Shown: positions 41,092 to 49,884 of the stretch, in pieces
Layout: each line of letters starts with the position of its first letter
How positions within the stretch are numbered: position 1 is the first letter of the stretch
Source of the DNA: Grimontia kaedaensis
Lineage (GTDB): Bacteria > Pseudomonadota > Gammaproteobacteria > Enterobacterales > Vibrionaceae
NCBI RefSeq assembly: GCF_023746615.1
Contig: NZ_CP082275.1
Location: 2,418,001 to 2,482,000, forward strand
DNA: 64,000 nt
Direction of reading: 5' to 3'
The notes under the pieces: model-generated
The model's input: the letters and a program-made list of their open reading frames with translations, nothing else
Database searches by the model: none
Told to the model about the DNA's origin: nothing
Program-made: the position numbers and the translations under genes

Positions 41092-42102
41092 ATGATTGAT
41101 TTTCGCTCAGACACAGTGACACAGCCGGATCAAAAAATGCGCGAAGCCATGGCTAATGCGCCCGTGGGTGATGACGTATATGGTGACGACCCAACGGTCA
41201 ATGAACTGGAGCAGTGGGCTGCTGAGCGCCATGGTTTTGAGGCAGCGGTATTTACCTCATCAGGCACCCAAGCAAACTTGCTGGGTATTTTGGCACATTG
41301 TGACCGTGGTGACGAATATTTGTGCGGTCAACAAGCGCACAATTATAAGTATGAGGCAGGTGGTGCAGCAGTGCTGGGCTCGGTACAACCTCAACCCATC
41401 GAAAACAACAAAGACGGAACCCTGTGCTTTGAAAAGCTCGCGGCAGCGGTTAAACCGGATGACTCTCATTTTGCGCGTACCAAACTCTTCAGCTTAGAAA
41501 ATACTATTGGCGGTAAAGTACTGCCCTTGGAGTATCTGGCGAAAGCAAGAGAGTTCGTGAATAAACACAACCTGAAACTTCATTTAGATGGCGCGCGTGT
41601 ATATAACGCATCAGTGGCTATGGGTGTAGATATTAAGGAAATCAGCCAGCACTTCGACTCCATGACCATTTGTTTGTCAAAAGGTCTCGGTGCACCGATT
41701 GGCTCTTTGCTGTTAGGCGATGCTGACTACATTCAGCGTGCACGTCGACTGCGTAAAATGGTCGGTGGCGGCATGCGCCAGGCTGGCATCTTGGCGGCAG
41801 CAGGTAAGATTGCCCTGACGGAAAACGTCGAACGTCTCAAAGATGATCACGACAACGCCCGTTACCTGTCTGAAAATCTTGGGGCGATTCCGGGTTTCAA
41901 CACCTTTATCTACCCGGTTCAAACCAACATTGTTTACGCCGATGTTGCAGCACATATCGACATTCATTCGATTGCTTCAACGTTGAAAGAACAGGGGATT
42001 CTGTTCTCGCCTTCTCACAAGGCAATGCGTTTTGTGACTCACAAAGACGTGAAGAAATCTGACATAGATACGCTACTTTCGGCTATCGAAAAACAGCTCT
42101 GA
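41092..42102 (+). CDS. ltaE: low-specificity L-threonine aldolase
   Basis: 336 residues, matching E. coli LtaE through its length: MIDFRSDTVTQPDQKM, APVGDDVYGDDPTVNELE, TSSGTQANLLGILAHCDRGDEY, AHNYKYEAGGAAVLGSVQPQPI, LHLDGARVYNA, and the pyridoxal-phosphate lysine K197 in CLSKGLGAPIGSLL. Cleaves L-threonine and L-allo-threonine to glycine and acetaldehyde (cytoplasmic, tetrameric). Start fixed by homology. A hairpin terminator follows. Confidence 0.96.
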   Translation: MIDFRSDTVTQPDQKMREAMANAPVGDDVYGDDPTVNELEQWAAERHGFEAAVFTSSGTQANLLGILAHCDRGDEYLCGQQAHNYKYEAGGAAVLGSVQPQPIENNKDGTLCFEKLAAAVKPDDSHFARTKLFSLENTIGGKVLPLEYLAKAREFVNKHNLKLHLDGARVYNASVAMGVDIKEISQHFDSMTICLSKGLGAPIGSLLLGDADYIQRARRLRKMVGGGMRQAGILAAAGKIALTENVERLKDDHDNARYLSENLGAIPGFNTFIYPVQTNIVYADVAAHIDIHSIASTLKEQGILFSPSHKAMRFVTHKDVKKSDIDTLLSAIEKQL

Positions 42103-42124
42103 GCGGTTTTTTGAATTAACGATG

Positions 42125-42150
42125 AAAGAGGCGGTTATCCGTCTCTTTTT
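42125..42150 (+). terminator. intrinsic terminator after ltaE
   Basis: AAAGAGGCGG / CCGTCTCTTT stem (one G.U pair) with TTAT loop and T-tract. It lies inside the gap before the DUF808 gene, whose start is at 42174, so that gene probably has its own promoter. Confidence 0.7.
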
Positions 42151-42173
42151 GTATAGATAGAAGAGGAAAAACC

Positions 42174-43097
42174 ATGGCAGGGGCCAGCCTTCTTACACTG
42201 CTTGATGACATTGCCACGATTCTGGATGACGTTTCCGTCATGAGTAAAATCGCCGCGAAGAAGACGGCGGGTGTACTGGGTGACGACCTCGCCCTCAATG
42301 CGGAGCAAGTTTCCGGTGTAAAAGCCGACAGGGAGTTGCCCGTCGTTTGGGCCGTTGCCAAAGGGTCCTTTCTCAACAAACTGATACTCGTTCCCGCGGC
42401 TCTGGCTATCAGTGCGATTGCACCTTGGCTGATCACTCCTCTTCTTATGCTGGGCGGCCTTTTCCTTTGTTACGAAGGTGCAGAGAAAGTACTGCATACC
42501 TTCTTCCACAAAGATGAAGAGCATCCCGCCAGTGAAGCGCAGGACTTCAATACCGCTACGCTGGATGCCGCAGAATACGAAGCGCAAAAAATAAAAGGCG
42601 CGATCAGGACGGACTTTATCCTCTCGGCCGAAATCATTGTCATCACGCTAGGTGTAGTATCAGAAGCTACCTTCCTCACCCAAGTTGTCACCCTGTCTGG
42701 CATAGCGTTTTTAATGACGATAGGCGTTTATGGCTTGGTCGCGTTGATCGTCAAAATCGATGATGCAGGACTTTATCTCAGCCAGAAAGCAGGCAGTATC
42801 AAACAAGCCGTAGGTCGCGGTCTGCTCTCCTTTGCACCCTACCTGATGAAAGGGCTGTCTATTGTCGGCACCGTCGCCATGTTCTTGGTTGGCGGTGGCA
42901 TCCTCACCCACGGCATACATGTGCTTTCTGAACTCATTACAGACGCTGCTCAGGAAACTGCGCTGATACCGACAGTGGGCACTGTGATTTCTGCGCTGAT
43001 ACCAACACTGCTTAATGGTTTGATTGGATTGGTAGCAGGGCTGATTATCGTTGGACTCTTTAGTTTGGGCAGTAAACTGAAGCCTTCAAAGTCATAA
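42174..43097 (+). CDS. DUF808 inner-membrane protein (YedI-like)
   Basis: 307 residues. The DUF808 signature runs from the start: SLLTLLDDIATILDDVSVMSKIAAKKTAGVLGDDLALNAEQVSG, then WAVAKGSFLNKLILVPAALAISA, LLMLGGLFLCYEGAEKVLH, and further membrane helices ending in a lysine-rich tail. Several transmembrane helices. The family is widespread and its function is unknown. GAGGA precedes the ATG. Single gene between ltaE and the dehydrogenase gene. Confidence 0.92.
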   Translation: MAGASLLTLLDDIATILDDVSVMSKIAAKKTAGVLGDDLALNAEQVSGVKADRELPVVWAVAKGSFLNKLILVPAALAISAIAPWLITPLLMLGGLFLCYEGAEKVLHTFFHKDEEHPASEAQDFNTATLDAAEYEAQKIKGAIRTDFILSAEIIVITLGVVSEATFLTQVVTLSGIAFLMTIGVYGLVALIVKIDDAGLYLSQKAGSIKQAVGRGLLSFAPYLMKGLSIVGTVAMFLVGGGILTHGIHVLSELITDAAQETALIPTVGTVISALIPTLLNGLIGLVAGLIIVGLFSLGSKLKPSKS

Positions 43098-43202
43098 GTG
43101 TTAACTTCACGACCGATTTGCGTACTACTACGGATTGCCACATTTCTTGTCTACCCTTAACGTTGTTTGGATATAAATCAGTCAACGTTAGGGAGAACGG
43201 AA

Positions 43203-43970
43203 ATGACGGCAAAACATGTATTTATTACTGGTGGTGCAAGTGGAATTGGCTTTGGCATGGCGCAGGGTTTTGCCCAAGCAGGCCATAAAATCACTCTTTC
43301 AGATATCAATAAAGAAGCGCTGGATAACGCCGTCAGCAAATTGAGAAGCCAATTTGATGTGGATGTTCAGGGCGTTGAACTGGATGTCACCAACTCCGAA
43401 CAATTGGCTTCTGCGCCTTCTCGTGTTGATGCCCCAGTCGATATTCTCGTTAACAATGCAGGCATCCAATTTGTCTCCGCGCTGGAGCAATTCCCCGAGG
43501 ACAAATGGCGTCTTATCATCGACATTTTGCTATGCGGCCCAGCCATGCTGACCAAAGCCTTTCTTCCTTCCATGTATGAATGCAACTTTGGGCGAATCAT
43601 CAATGTTGGCTCCATTCACAGCCTTGTCGCCTCGCCGTATAAATCCGCCTACGTGTCTGCGAAACACGGCTTGTTGGGCTTTTCCAAGACCATCGCGCTG
43701 GAAAGCGCAGAGCATGATGTCACCATCAACACGCTTTGTCCTTCTTATGTGAAAACACCGCTGGTGGAAAATCAAATCATGGCACAGGCGCAGAATCACG
43801 GCATTACGGAAGAAGAAGTGATCAACACTATTATGCTTAAGCCGATGCCGAAAAAAGCCTTCATAGATCTGAGTGAGCTTGCCGACACTGCCCTTTTCCT
43901 ATGCTCCCCAGCGGCAAAAAATATCACAGCACAGGCAATCACCATCGACGGTGGCTGGACAGCACACTGA
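43203..43970 (+). CDS. D-3-hydroxybutyrate dehydrogenase-type SDR
   Basis: 255 residues, classical short-chain dehydrogenase. TGGASGIGFGMA cofactor motif, Asp in LSDIN pointing to NAD(H), NNAGIQF, and the catalytic YVSAKHG triad (S in VGSIHS, Y and K). The C-terminal ITIDGGWTAH resembles the DGGWTAQ ending of bacterial 3-hydroxybutyrate dehydrogenases, so oxidation of 3-hydroxybutyrate to acetoacetate, as in PHB turnover, is the best guess. ATG at 43203 with GGGAG upstream; twelve extra codons upstream are not supported. No other PHB genes in the window. Confidence 0.86.
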   Translation: MTAKHVFITGGASGIGFGMAQGFAQAGHKITLSDINKEALDNAVSKLRSQFDVDVQGVELDVTNSEQLASAPSRVDAPVDILVNNAGIQFVSALEQFPEDKWRLIIDILLCGPAMLTKAFLPSMYECNFGRIINVGSIHSLVASPYKSAYVSAKHGLLGFSKTIALESAEHDVTINTLCPSYVKTPLVENQIMAQAQNHGITEEEVINTIMLKPMPKKAFIDLSELADTALFLCSPAAKNITAQAITIDGGWTAH

Positions 43971-44148
43971 TTCCTTGCTCCCAAAGCTGAACCATATCGA
44001 CTACTTTTTGCGCACTTGTTCACTATAATCCGGTGAATAAAGTGCGCCAGTCCACATTGCCAACACGTCCGCGATTCTTTATCTCAAAATCAGTAAGTTA
44101 ACGGCGCTACACTGAGTTTTATGAGAAACACAGTGAAAGGAGAGCGCT

Positions 44149-46524
44149 ATGCCACATCAGCCATTAACCAGTGACATGCTCTATCGCACTTCACAGCTGA
44201 CCAAACTCGACGTTTCATCTACCAAGCATCTTGAACCGCTCGAAGAGATTGTGGGGCAGGATCGTGCTCGTCAGGCCGTTGAGTTTGCGATGTCCATTAA
44301 GGAAAAAGGCTACAACATCTACGCAGTCGGCCAGAACGGTCTTGGCAAGCGCACCATGGTGATGCGCTATCTCAGCCGCCATTGGCAATATACCCATCCG
44401 GTTTATGACTGGTGTTATGTCGCCAACTTCCAGGACTCCCGCGTACCGAAAGTGCTGCAAATGCCAGCTGGCCGCGGTCTCAAGCTGAAAAAAGATCTTG
44501 AGAAAATGATGGGACGTCTGGGGAAATCCCTGCAGCTCGCCTTTGACAATGAGATGTATTACTCCCGCGCTGATGCACTCAAAAACCGCCTGACAGAGAT
44601 GCAGGAAGGTGCCTTGGGAGAACTCAGCCAGGAAGCAAAGCTGCAAAGTGTCAGCCTTTCCATCACAACCTCCGGTGACTATCAGTTCATTGCCTTGAAT
44701 GGCGAAGAGCCGCATACCGAAGAAACCTTCGACGCTCTTTCTCAGAAAGAACAGGAGCATTTCGATCAGGCCATTCGCGATTTGGAAATCCAGCTCCGCG
44801 GATTGGTGCGCAAGCTGACCGAGTGGGAAGAAACTTACGCTGAGAAACAGCAAAAGCTGGATGAAGAAATTGCAACCGAAGCCATTTCCCATCATATGGT
44901 TAAGCTGATCGAGTCTTATTCTGACCTGCCTCAGGTGAAAAAATACCTGAAAGAAATGCAAGGCGATGTACTGGAGAACCTCGATATCTTCCTGCAGGAA
45001 AGCGAAGAACAAGCCGCCCTCGCCTATGCGGCGCTGGATAAGAAATTGCCGCGTCGCTATCAAGTCAATGTGTTGGTCGCGCAGGAAGAGGAAGTGCCGC
45101 CGGTGATCGTGGAAGATAGCCCGACCTACCACAACATTTTCGGCTATGTAGAAAACGCAACCTACAAAGGCACGGTGTTCACCGATTTCTCGTTGATCCG
45201 CCCCGGCAGCATCCATCGAGCAAACGGTGGCGTTCTGCTGATTGATGCGGTGAAAGTTCTTGAGCGTCCTTACGTTTGGGACGGCTTGAAGCGTGCGCTG
45301 AGCTCGCGTAAAGCTTCGCTGAGTTCACTCGAGCGCGAAGTGACCCTCAGCGGCACTATATCTCTGGAACCAGAGCCAATTCCACTGGATGTAAAAATCA
45401 TCCTGTTTGGCGACTATCACACCTACAAACTGCTGCAACACTATGATGCAGAGTTCAGTGAGCTGTTCCGTGTCACCGCAGATTTTGAAGACGACATGCC
45501 GCGCAATGAAGATAGCGAAATGAAGTACGCCATGTTCATTTCCAGCATTTGTCACGACAACAACCTGCTGCATTGCGACCCCGGAGCCATTGGCCGAATC
45601 ATTGAGCACAGCAGTCGTCAGTCCTGCGATCAGGATAAGCTTTCCCTACACTCAGCCGATATTGCGAACCTGCTGCGCGAATCGAACTATCAGGCCAGAG
45701 TCAGCAATGCCAACATCATCCGAGCATCCCACGTCGAAAAGGCGCTGGCGAGCCGCGACATGCGTGTCAGCCGCTTACGTGATCACGTCATGGAAGGTTT
45801 CACCACAGGAACAACCCTGATTGACACCAAAGGCAAAGCCGTGGGTCAGGTGAACGCGCTCTCCGTGCTGGCAACCAACGATTTCAGCTTCGGTGCACCT
45901 AACCGAATCACGGCGACAACCTCGTTTGGTGATGGCGCTGTGCTGGATATCGAGCGCAGTGTCGAGCTGGGTGGCAGCATTCACTCTAAAGGTGTCATGA
46001 TCCTAACTGCCTACCTGTCTTCGCTGTTGGGTAAACAAGCGAAAATACCGCTGACCACTCGCATTACCTTTGAGCAATCTTACGGTGGTGTGGATGGCGA
46101 CAGTGCTTCTATGGCGGAATTTTGTGCGATTCTGTCTGCGATTTCCGGTATACCGCTGCGTCAGGATCTGTCTATTACAGGTTCAATGAATCAGTTTGGT
46201 CAGGCACAACCGATTGGTGGTGTGAACGAGAAAATCGAAGGCTTCTTCGACGTATGTACTATCAAAGGACCTAAATCTTCTCAAGGCGTGATTATTCCCC
46301 GCTCCAACGTGCACAACCTGATGCTACGTAAAGACATCATCCATGCCGTTGAAAAAGGGAAATTCCACATCTACGCCATTGATCATGTCAGTGAAGCTAT
46401 CGAACTGTTCACGGGTATCCCAGCAGGAAAACCAGATAGCAAAGGCAAATTCAAAACTGATACTGTGCTGCATAAAGCCGCGGAAAAGCTGGATGCACTC
46501 AGAAAGAAAAGTTCAAAAGCCTAA
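44149..46524 (+). CDS. Lon-type AAA+ protease family protein (YcbZ/LonB-like)
   Basis: 791 residues. An N-terminal ~60-residue region precedes a degenerate Walker A (AVGQNGLGKRT), a long coiled-coil-rich insertion (~110-280), a Walker B-like VLLIDAVKVL, and the C-terminal Lon peptidase domain with the Ser-Lys dyad S652 in VDGDSASMAEF and K695 in GGVNEKIEGFF, 43 residues apart as in E. coli Lon. Longer than E. coli YcbZ. GGAG precedes the ATG. An ATP-dependent protease in principle, although the altered Walker A makes its ATPase status uncertain. Terminator follows. Confidence 0.88.
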   Translation: MPHQPLTSDMLYRTSQLTKLDVSSTKHLEPLEEIVGQDRARQAVEFAMSIKEKGYNIYAVGQNGLGKRTMVMRYLSRHWQYTHPVYDWCYVANFQDSRVPKVLQMPAGRGLKLKKDLEKMMGRLGKSLQLAFDNEMYYSRADALKNRLTEMQEGALGELSQEAKLQSVSLSITTSGDYQFIALNGEEPHTEETFDALSQKEQEHFDQAIRDLEIQLRGLVRKLTEWEETYAEKQQKLDEEIATEAISHHMVKLIESYSDLPQVKKYLKEMQGDVLENLDIFLQESEEQAALAYAALDKKLPRRYQVNVLVAQEEEVPPVIVEDSPTYHNIFGYVENATYKGTVFTDFSLIRPGSIHRANGGVLLIDAVKVLERPYVWDGLKRALSSRKASLSSLEREVTLSGTISLEPEPIPLDVKIILFGDYHTYKLLQHYDAEFSELFRVTADFEDDMPRNEDSEMKYAMFISSICHDNNLLHCDPGAIGRIIEHSSRQSCDQDKLSLHSADIANLLRESNYQARVSNANIIRASHVEKALASRDMRVSRLRDHVMEGFTTGTTLIDTKGKAVGQVNALSVLATNDFSFGAPNRITATTSFGDGAVLDIERSVELGGSIHSKGVMILTAYLSSLLGKQAKIPLTTRITFEQSYGGVDGDSASMAEFCAILSAISGIPLRQDLSITGSMNQFGQAQPIGGVNEKIEGFFDVCTIKGPKSSQGVIIPRSNVHNLMLRKDIIHAVEKGKFHIYAIDHVSEAIELFTGIPAGKPDSKGKFKTDTVLHKAAEKLDALRKKSSKA

Positions 46525-46542
46525 TCGCATAAGGTAATGAGC

Positions 46543-46573
46543 AAAAAGCCGACTGAAAAGTCGGCTTTTTCTT
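46543..46573. terminator. bidirectional terminator
   Basis: AAAAAGCCGAC / GTCGGCTTTTT stem; lies between the convergent Lon-type gene and the TRAP operon. Confidence 0.88.
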
Positions 46574-46612
46574 TGTGGCAAGGATTTGTTGAACTGTGTT
46601 GGTTAGCCCAGA

Positions 46613-47998
46613 TTAACCATAAGCAATTGACGGTAGCCAGAGTATCAGGTTCGGCCAGAACACCAGCATCACCAATGCCAGCAGTTGAAGGATAATGAAA
46701 GGAATCACACCCTTATAGATATCCATCAGTTTCACTTCCGGAGGGCATACCCCTTTCAGATAGAACAACGCAAACCCAACGGGTGGCGTTAAGAAGCTGG
46801 TCTGCAAAGCCATGGCCACCAGCATGACAAACCAAACCAATTCTGGATTATCCAGCCCCGGATAGTCGCCAATGCTCAAATCTAAACCTAATACCACAGG
46901 CGCTAACAGCGGCAGCACAATCAAGGTGATCTCAATCCAATCAAGGAAGAAGCCCAACAGGAAAATCACCAACAGGATGAAAGCCACAATGCCGTAAGGG
47001 CCAAATGGTAAGGCTTCAAAGGCACTTTCGATAAACTCGTCGCCGCCCAGCTCACGCAGCACCAGTGCAAAACAGGTCGCACCAATAAATATCGCGAAGA
47101 TATAAGCGGTAGTTTTGTAGCTGTCGAGCAGCACTTCTTTCAGCACTTCGAGCGAGAAGCGCTTGTAGTAAACCGCCAGCAAAATAGCACCGAATGCACC
47201 CACACCTGAAGCTTCTGTTGGTGTCGCTATCCCCGTGAAGATAGAGCCTAACACCACAATGATCAGCATGAAGGTTGGCACAATCGCTTTGGCTACATCT
47301 TTGATGACTGCCCAATCAACGCCTTTCGCATCTTCCGGCAAAGGCAGGGAATCTGACTTCACCACACCCATGATCAAAAGGTACACAATATAAATTGCAC
47401 CCAGCATCAACCCCGGGAACATGGCCCCCATAAAGAGGTCACCTACAGAAAGTCCCAGCTGATCTGCCATGATCACCAACATAATGGAAGGCGGCAGTAA
47501 GATCCCCAGCGTACCCGCAGAAGCAACAGTACCTAACGCAAGTGGTAGGTTGTAGCCTTGCTTCATCATGGCGGGCAGAGACATAGTCGCCAGCAATACG
47601 ACAGATGCACCGATGATTCCCGTCGACGCCGCGAGGATAATACCAATCGCCATGACCGTAATCGCCAAACCACCATGTACACGGCCAAACAACGCCTGCA
47701 TCGCATGCATCAGACGATCCGCGACACCAGATTTATCCAGCATGTTCCCCATGAATATGAACATCGGTAAGGCCACCAATATCCAGTTGTCCATGATCTT
47801 ATAGAGACGATTAACCACAAGCCCGAGAGTGGTGAAGTCCAGCCCTGTCCAGGTGTCGAGGTAGATATCGCTGTAATAGCCAATGAGAGCAAACGCGACA
47901 CCCACTCCGCCCAGAACCCAAGCAACTGGAATGCCGATGAACAGCAGTACGATGAAGCTGCCAAACATCGCCAGAATAAGAATCTCATTCGCTTCCAT
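46613..47998 (-). CDS. TRAP transporter large permease subunit (DctM)
   Basis: 461 residues, about twelve to thirteen membrane helices. DctM landmarks: FIGIPVAWVLGGVGVAFALIG, LPMFIFMGNMLDKSGVADRL, STGIIGASVVLLATMSLP, ILLPPSIMLVIMADQ, GIATPTEASGVGAFGAI, and TPPVGFALFYLKGVCPP. Carries Na+-coupled translocation in the inner membrane. Overlaps dctQ by 14 bp and so is translationally coupled. The substrate is set by the DctP subunit; residues of this subgroup are common for organic acids and other carboxylates. Confidence 0.94.
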   Translation of the reverse strand: MEANEILILAMFGSFIVLLFIGIPVAWVLGGVGVAFALIGYYSDIYLDTWTGLDFTTLGLVVNRLYKIMDNWILVALPMFIFMGNMLDKSGVADRLMHAMQALFGRVHGGLAITVMAIGIILAASTGIIGASVVLLATMSLPAMMKQGYNLPLALGTVASAGTLGILLPPSIMLVIMADQLGLSVGDLFMGAMFPGLMLGAIYIVYLLIMGVVKSDSLPLPEDAKGVDWAVIKDVAKAIVPTFMLIIVVLGSIFTGIATPTEASGVGAFGAILLAVYYKRFSLEVLKEVLLDSYKTTAYIFAIFIGATCFALVLRELGGDEFIESAFEALPFGPYGIVAFILLVIFLLGFFLDWIEITLIVLPLLAPVVLGLDLSIGDYPGLDNPELVWFVMLVAMALQTSFLTPPVGFALFYLKGVCPPEVKLMDIYKGVIPFIILQLLALVMLVFWPNLILWLPSIAYG

Positions 47999-48527
47999 GC
48001 GAACCTCCTTTTTTCAGGTAAGTCACTGCGCGGAGCAATCGGGCAAGGCTGGCAAATGCCAACAAAGCCGCACTGAATGGAATCGCGGATTTGATCAACC
48101 ATCGCCAAGGCAAACCAGAAGGCGCATTCGAGCGCTCATTGACCCGCCAAGCTTCATATACAAAATCCAGAGAGTGAATGAAGATGACGTACATAAACGG
48201 CCAGACGAAAAACAGCACAGTGATGATTTCTATCCAGGATTTGGTTTTCTGCGAAAAACGGTGATAAAAAATATCAACCCGAACATGTGTTCCGGTGATC
48301 TCGGCATAAGACAAACCAAACAAAACGCCGATGGCATAGAGGTGCCACTGCAACTCTTCCAGCGCAATTTGGCCATTATTGAAAACTTTTCGAAGCACTA
48401 CCTGCGTGATGATAACCAGAACCAGAATGAGATAGCTCCAAGCCAGTGTGCGTCCGACAACCCGGACGAGATGCTCAATGCTGTCTGCAAGTGGTGAAGC
48501 AGGGAGTGAGTGAGAAGGCTGGGTCAT
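47985..48527 (-). CDS. TRAP transporter small permease subunit (DctQ)
   Basis: 180 residues with four hydrophobic helices, as usual for DctQ: VVGRTLAWSYLILVLVIITQVVLRKVF, the ALEELQWHLYAIGVLFGLSYAEITGTHVRVDIFY signature (EELQWH, H.R.D), ITVLFFVWPFMYVIFIHSL, and a last helix. Partners the DctM subunit. Overlaps dctM by 14 bp. A hairpin terminator separates it from the upstream dctP gene, so the permeases are probably made in lower amount than the binding protein. Confidence 0.93.
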   Translation of the reverse strand: MTQPSHSLPASPLADSIEHLVRVVGRTLAWSYLILVLVIITQVVLRKVFNNGQIALEELQWHLYAIGVLFGLSYAEITGTHVRVDIFYHRFSQKTKSWIEIITVLFFVWPFMYVIFIHSLDFVYEAWRVNERSNAPSGLPWRWLIKSAIPFSAALLAFASLARLLRAVTYLKKGGSHGSE

Positions 48528-48548
48528 AACGAGCTCCTACACCCATAG

Positions 48549-48582
48549 AAAAAGGAAAAATGGGCAGCATCCTGCTGCCCAA
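48549..48582 (-). terminator. attenuator-type hairpin between dctP and dctQ
   Basis: Minus strand GGGCAGCAGGATGCTGCCC hairpin followed by ATTTTTCCTTTTT. It lies inside the operon and should let only part of the transcripts reach dctQM, a common way to make extra binding protein. Confidence 0.75.
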
Positions 48583-48599
48583 AACTACGCAACCTGTTA

Positions 48600-49652
48600 T
48601 TAACCGCGCGGCAGGAACCCTTTCGATTCCCAGATCTGGTAGTTTTTACGGAAGTCAGACATGTCAGCCCATACTTTTGCGAAGTAAGGATCTTTTTTCT
48701 GCTCTTCCACCACTTCCAGCCAGGTAGATTCAAACAAATTCAGCATTTCTTCGTTCCAGTAACGCAGTTCAACGCCTTGTTCCTGAGCTTTCTGCATCGC
48801 TTCAAACTGCATCGCCTCGCCTTCTGCGATGGAGTTGGTCATTGAAGCCAGACATAGCGTTTCCAAAGCAGCTTGCTGATCTTTTTCCATGCCATTCCAT
48901 GTATCTTTGTTGATCAGAAGTTCAAACATGGTCGCTTGCTGGTGCCAGCCAGGGAAATAGTTGTATTTCACAATCTTGTGAAAGCCCAAACGCTGATCGA
49001 TAGCTGGCTGAGAGAACTCACTGGCATCAATCGCACCTTTTTCCAGTGCACCGAAAATTTCACCGCCTGGCAGTTGCACGGTACCCACGCCCAGTTTCTC
49101 CATCACTTGACCACCCAGACCGAAGAATCGCATCGTCAGCCCTTTCAGGTCTTCAGGCTTATCAATAGGTTTTTTAAACCAGCCTGACGTTTCTGGTGAG
49201 ATGATGGCGCATGGAAGCACTTTAACGTTGTAACCTGCTTCGTCGTACATGCCTTGGTAGAGTTTCAAACCGTTACCGTAGAACATCCACGCCATGTATT
49301 CCGGCGCTTCAGGACCAAAAGGTACTGCTGAAAACAAGGCTGCTGCTGGCATTTTTCCTTGCCAGTAGCCTGCTGTTGCATAGCCAGAGTTCACTTTACC
49401 GCTTGATACTGCATCAAGAATTTCCAAAGGGGCAACCAGCTTGCCTGGCTCATAAACTTTCATCTTGATGGTATTGCCTGAAATTGGCTGAACTCGCTCA
49501 GAGACCCACTTTATAGGTGTGCCGAGCGCAGGTAGGTGTGTACCAAATGCGATAGGCGTTTTTAGCAATACTTTGTCAGCCAGTGCTGAGCCTGAAAAAC
49601 AAAGTGTTGCTAAAGCGACCGCTTTGATTGATGTTGACATTGCCTTTTTCAT
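48600..49652 (-). CDS. TRAP transporter substrate-binding protein (DctP)
   Basis: 350 residues. Signal peptide (AVALATLCFSGSALA) followed by a DctP fold: FGTHLPALGTPIKWVSERVQ, YEPGKLVAPLEILDAVSSGKVNSGY, the GPEAPEYMAWM segment, TMRFFGLGGQVMEKLGV with the carboxylate-anchoring Arg, and a long C-terminal helix. The motif YWQGKMPAAALFSAVPFG is seen in DctPs for various organic acids; substrate not known. The ATG at 49652 has AAGGAG upstream; the longer frame (to 49736) lacks a ribosome site. Divergent from the Cache sensor kinase, which probably senses the same or a related compound (inference). Confidence 0.93.
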   Translation of the reverse strand: MKKAMSTSIKAVALATLCFSGSALADKVLLKTPIAFGTHLPALGTPIKWVSERVQPISGNTIKMKVYEPGKLVAPLEILDAVSSGKVNSGYATAGYWQGKMPAAALFSAVPFGPEAPEYMAWMFYGNGLKLYQGMYDEAGYNVKVLPCAIISPETSGWFKKPIDKPEDLKGLTMRFFGLGGQVMEKLGVGTVQLPGGEIFGALEKGAIDASEFSQPAIDQRLGFHKIVKYNYFPGWHQQATMFELLINKDTWNGMEKDQQAALETLCLASMTNSIAEGEAMQFEAMQKAQEQGVELRYWNEEMLNLFESTWLEVVEEQKKDPYFAKVWADMSDFRKNYQIWESKGFLPRG

Positions 49653-49820
49653 TGTCCACTCCTTGGTGCGCAGCTTCACTTTTTGGGATGTATTTAGATG
49701 CTGCATATGGGGTTGAGGTTTAGAGCACATTGACACCGTTAAAAAGTTGTTAACATCCAGACTATCCCTGCAACATCGAAAAAAATATCAGTTAGAAAAC
49801 GGACTTAGCGTCCATAGCAT

Positions 49821-49849
49821 TGCGTAGTCGTTGTACGTAGTTATACGTA
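49821..49849. promoter_or_regulatory. CGTA half-site cluster between TRAP operon and kinase
   Basis: TGCGTA (49821), TACGTA (49834-49839) and TACGTA (49844-49849) with 13- and 10-bp spacing, so the last two sit on the same helix face. Within the divergent promoter region. Related TACG/CGTA pairs occur at 51970-52016, so this is a candidate binding site of the NarL-type response regulator. Confidence 0.5.
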
Positions 49850-49884
49850 ATCGAGAAAAGTTCAACGAAGGTGACGGAGTGATA

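Noticed and set aside
44215..45216. 333-codon antisense frame opposite the Lon-type gene
   Set aside because: Composition rich in His, Phe and Gln, typical of a reversed coding strand; the + strand gene is clear.
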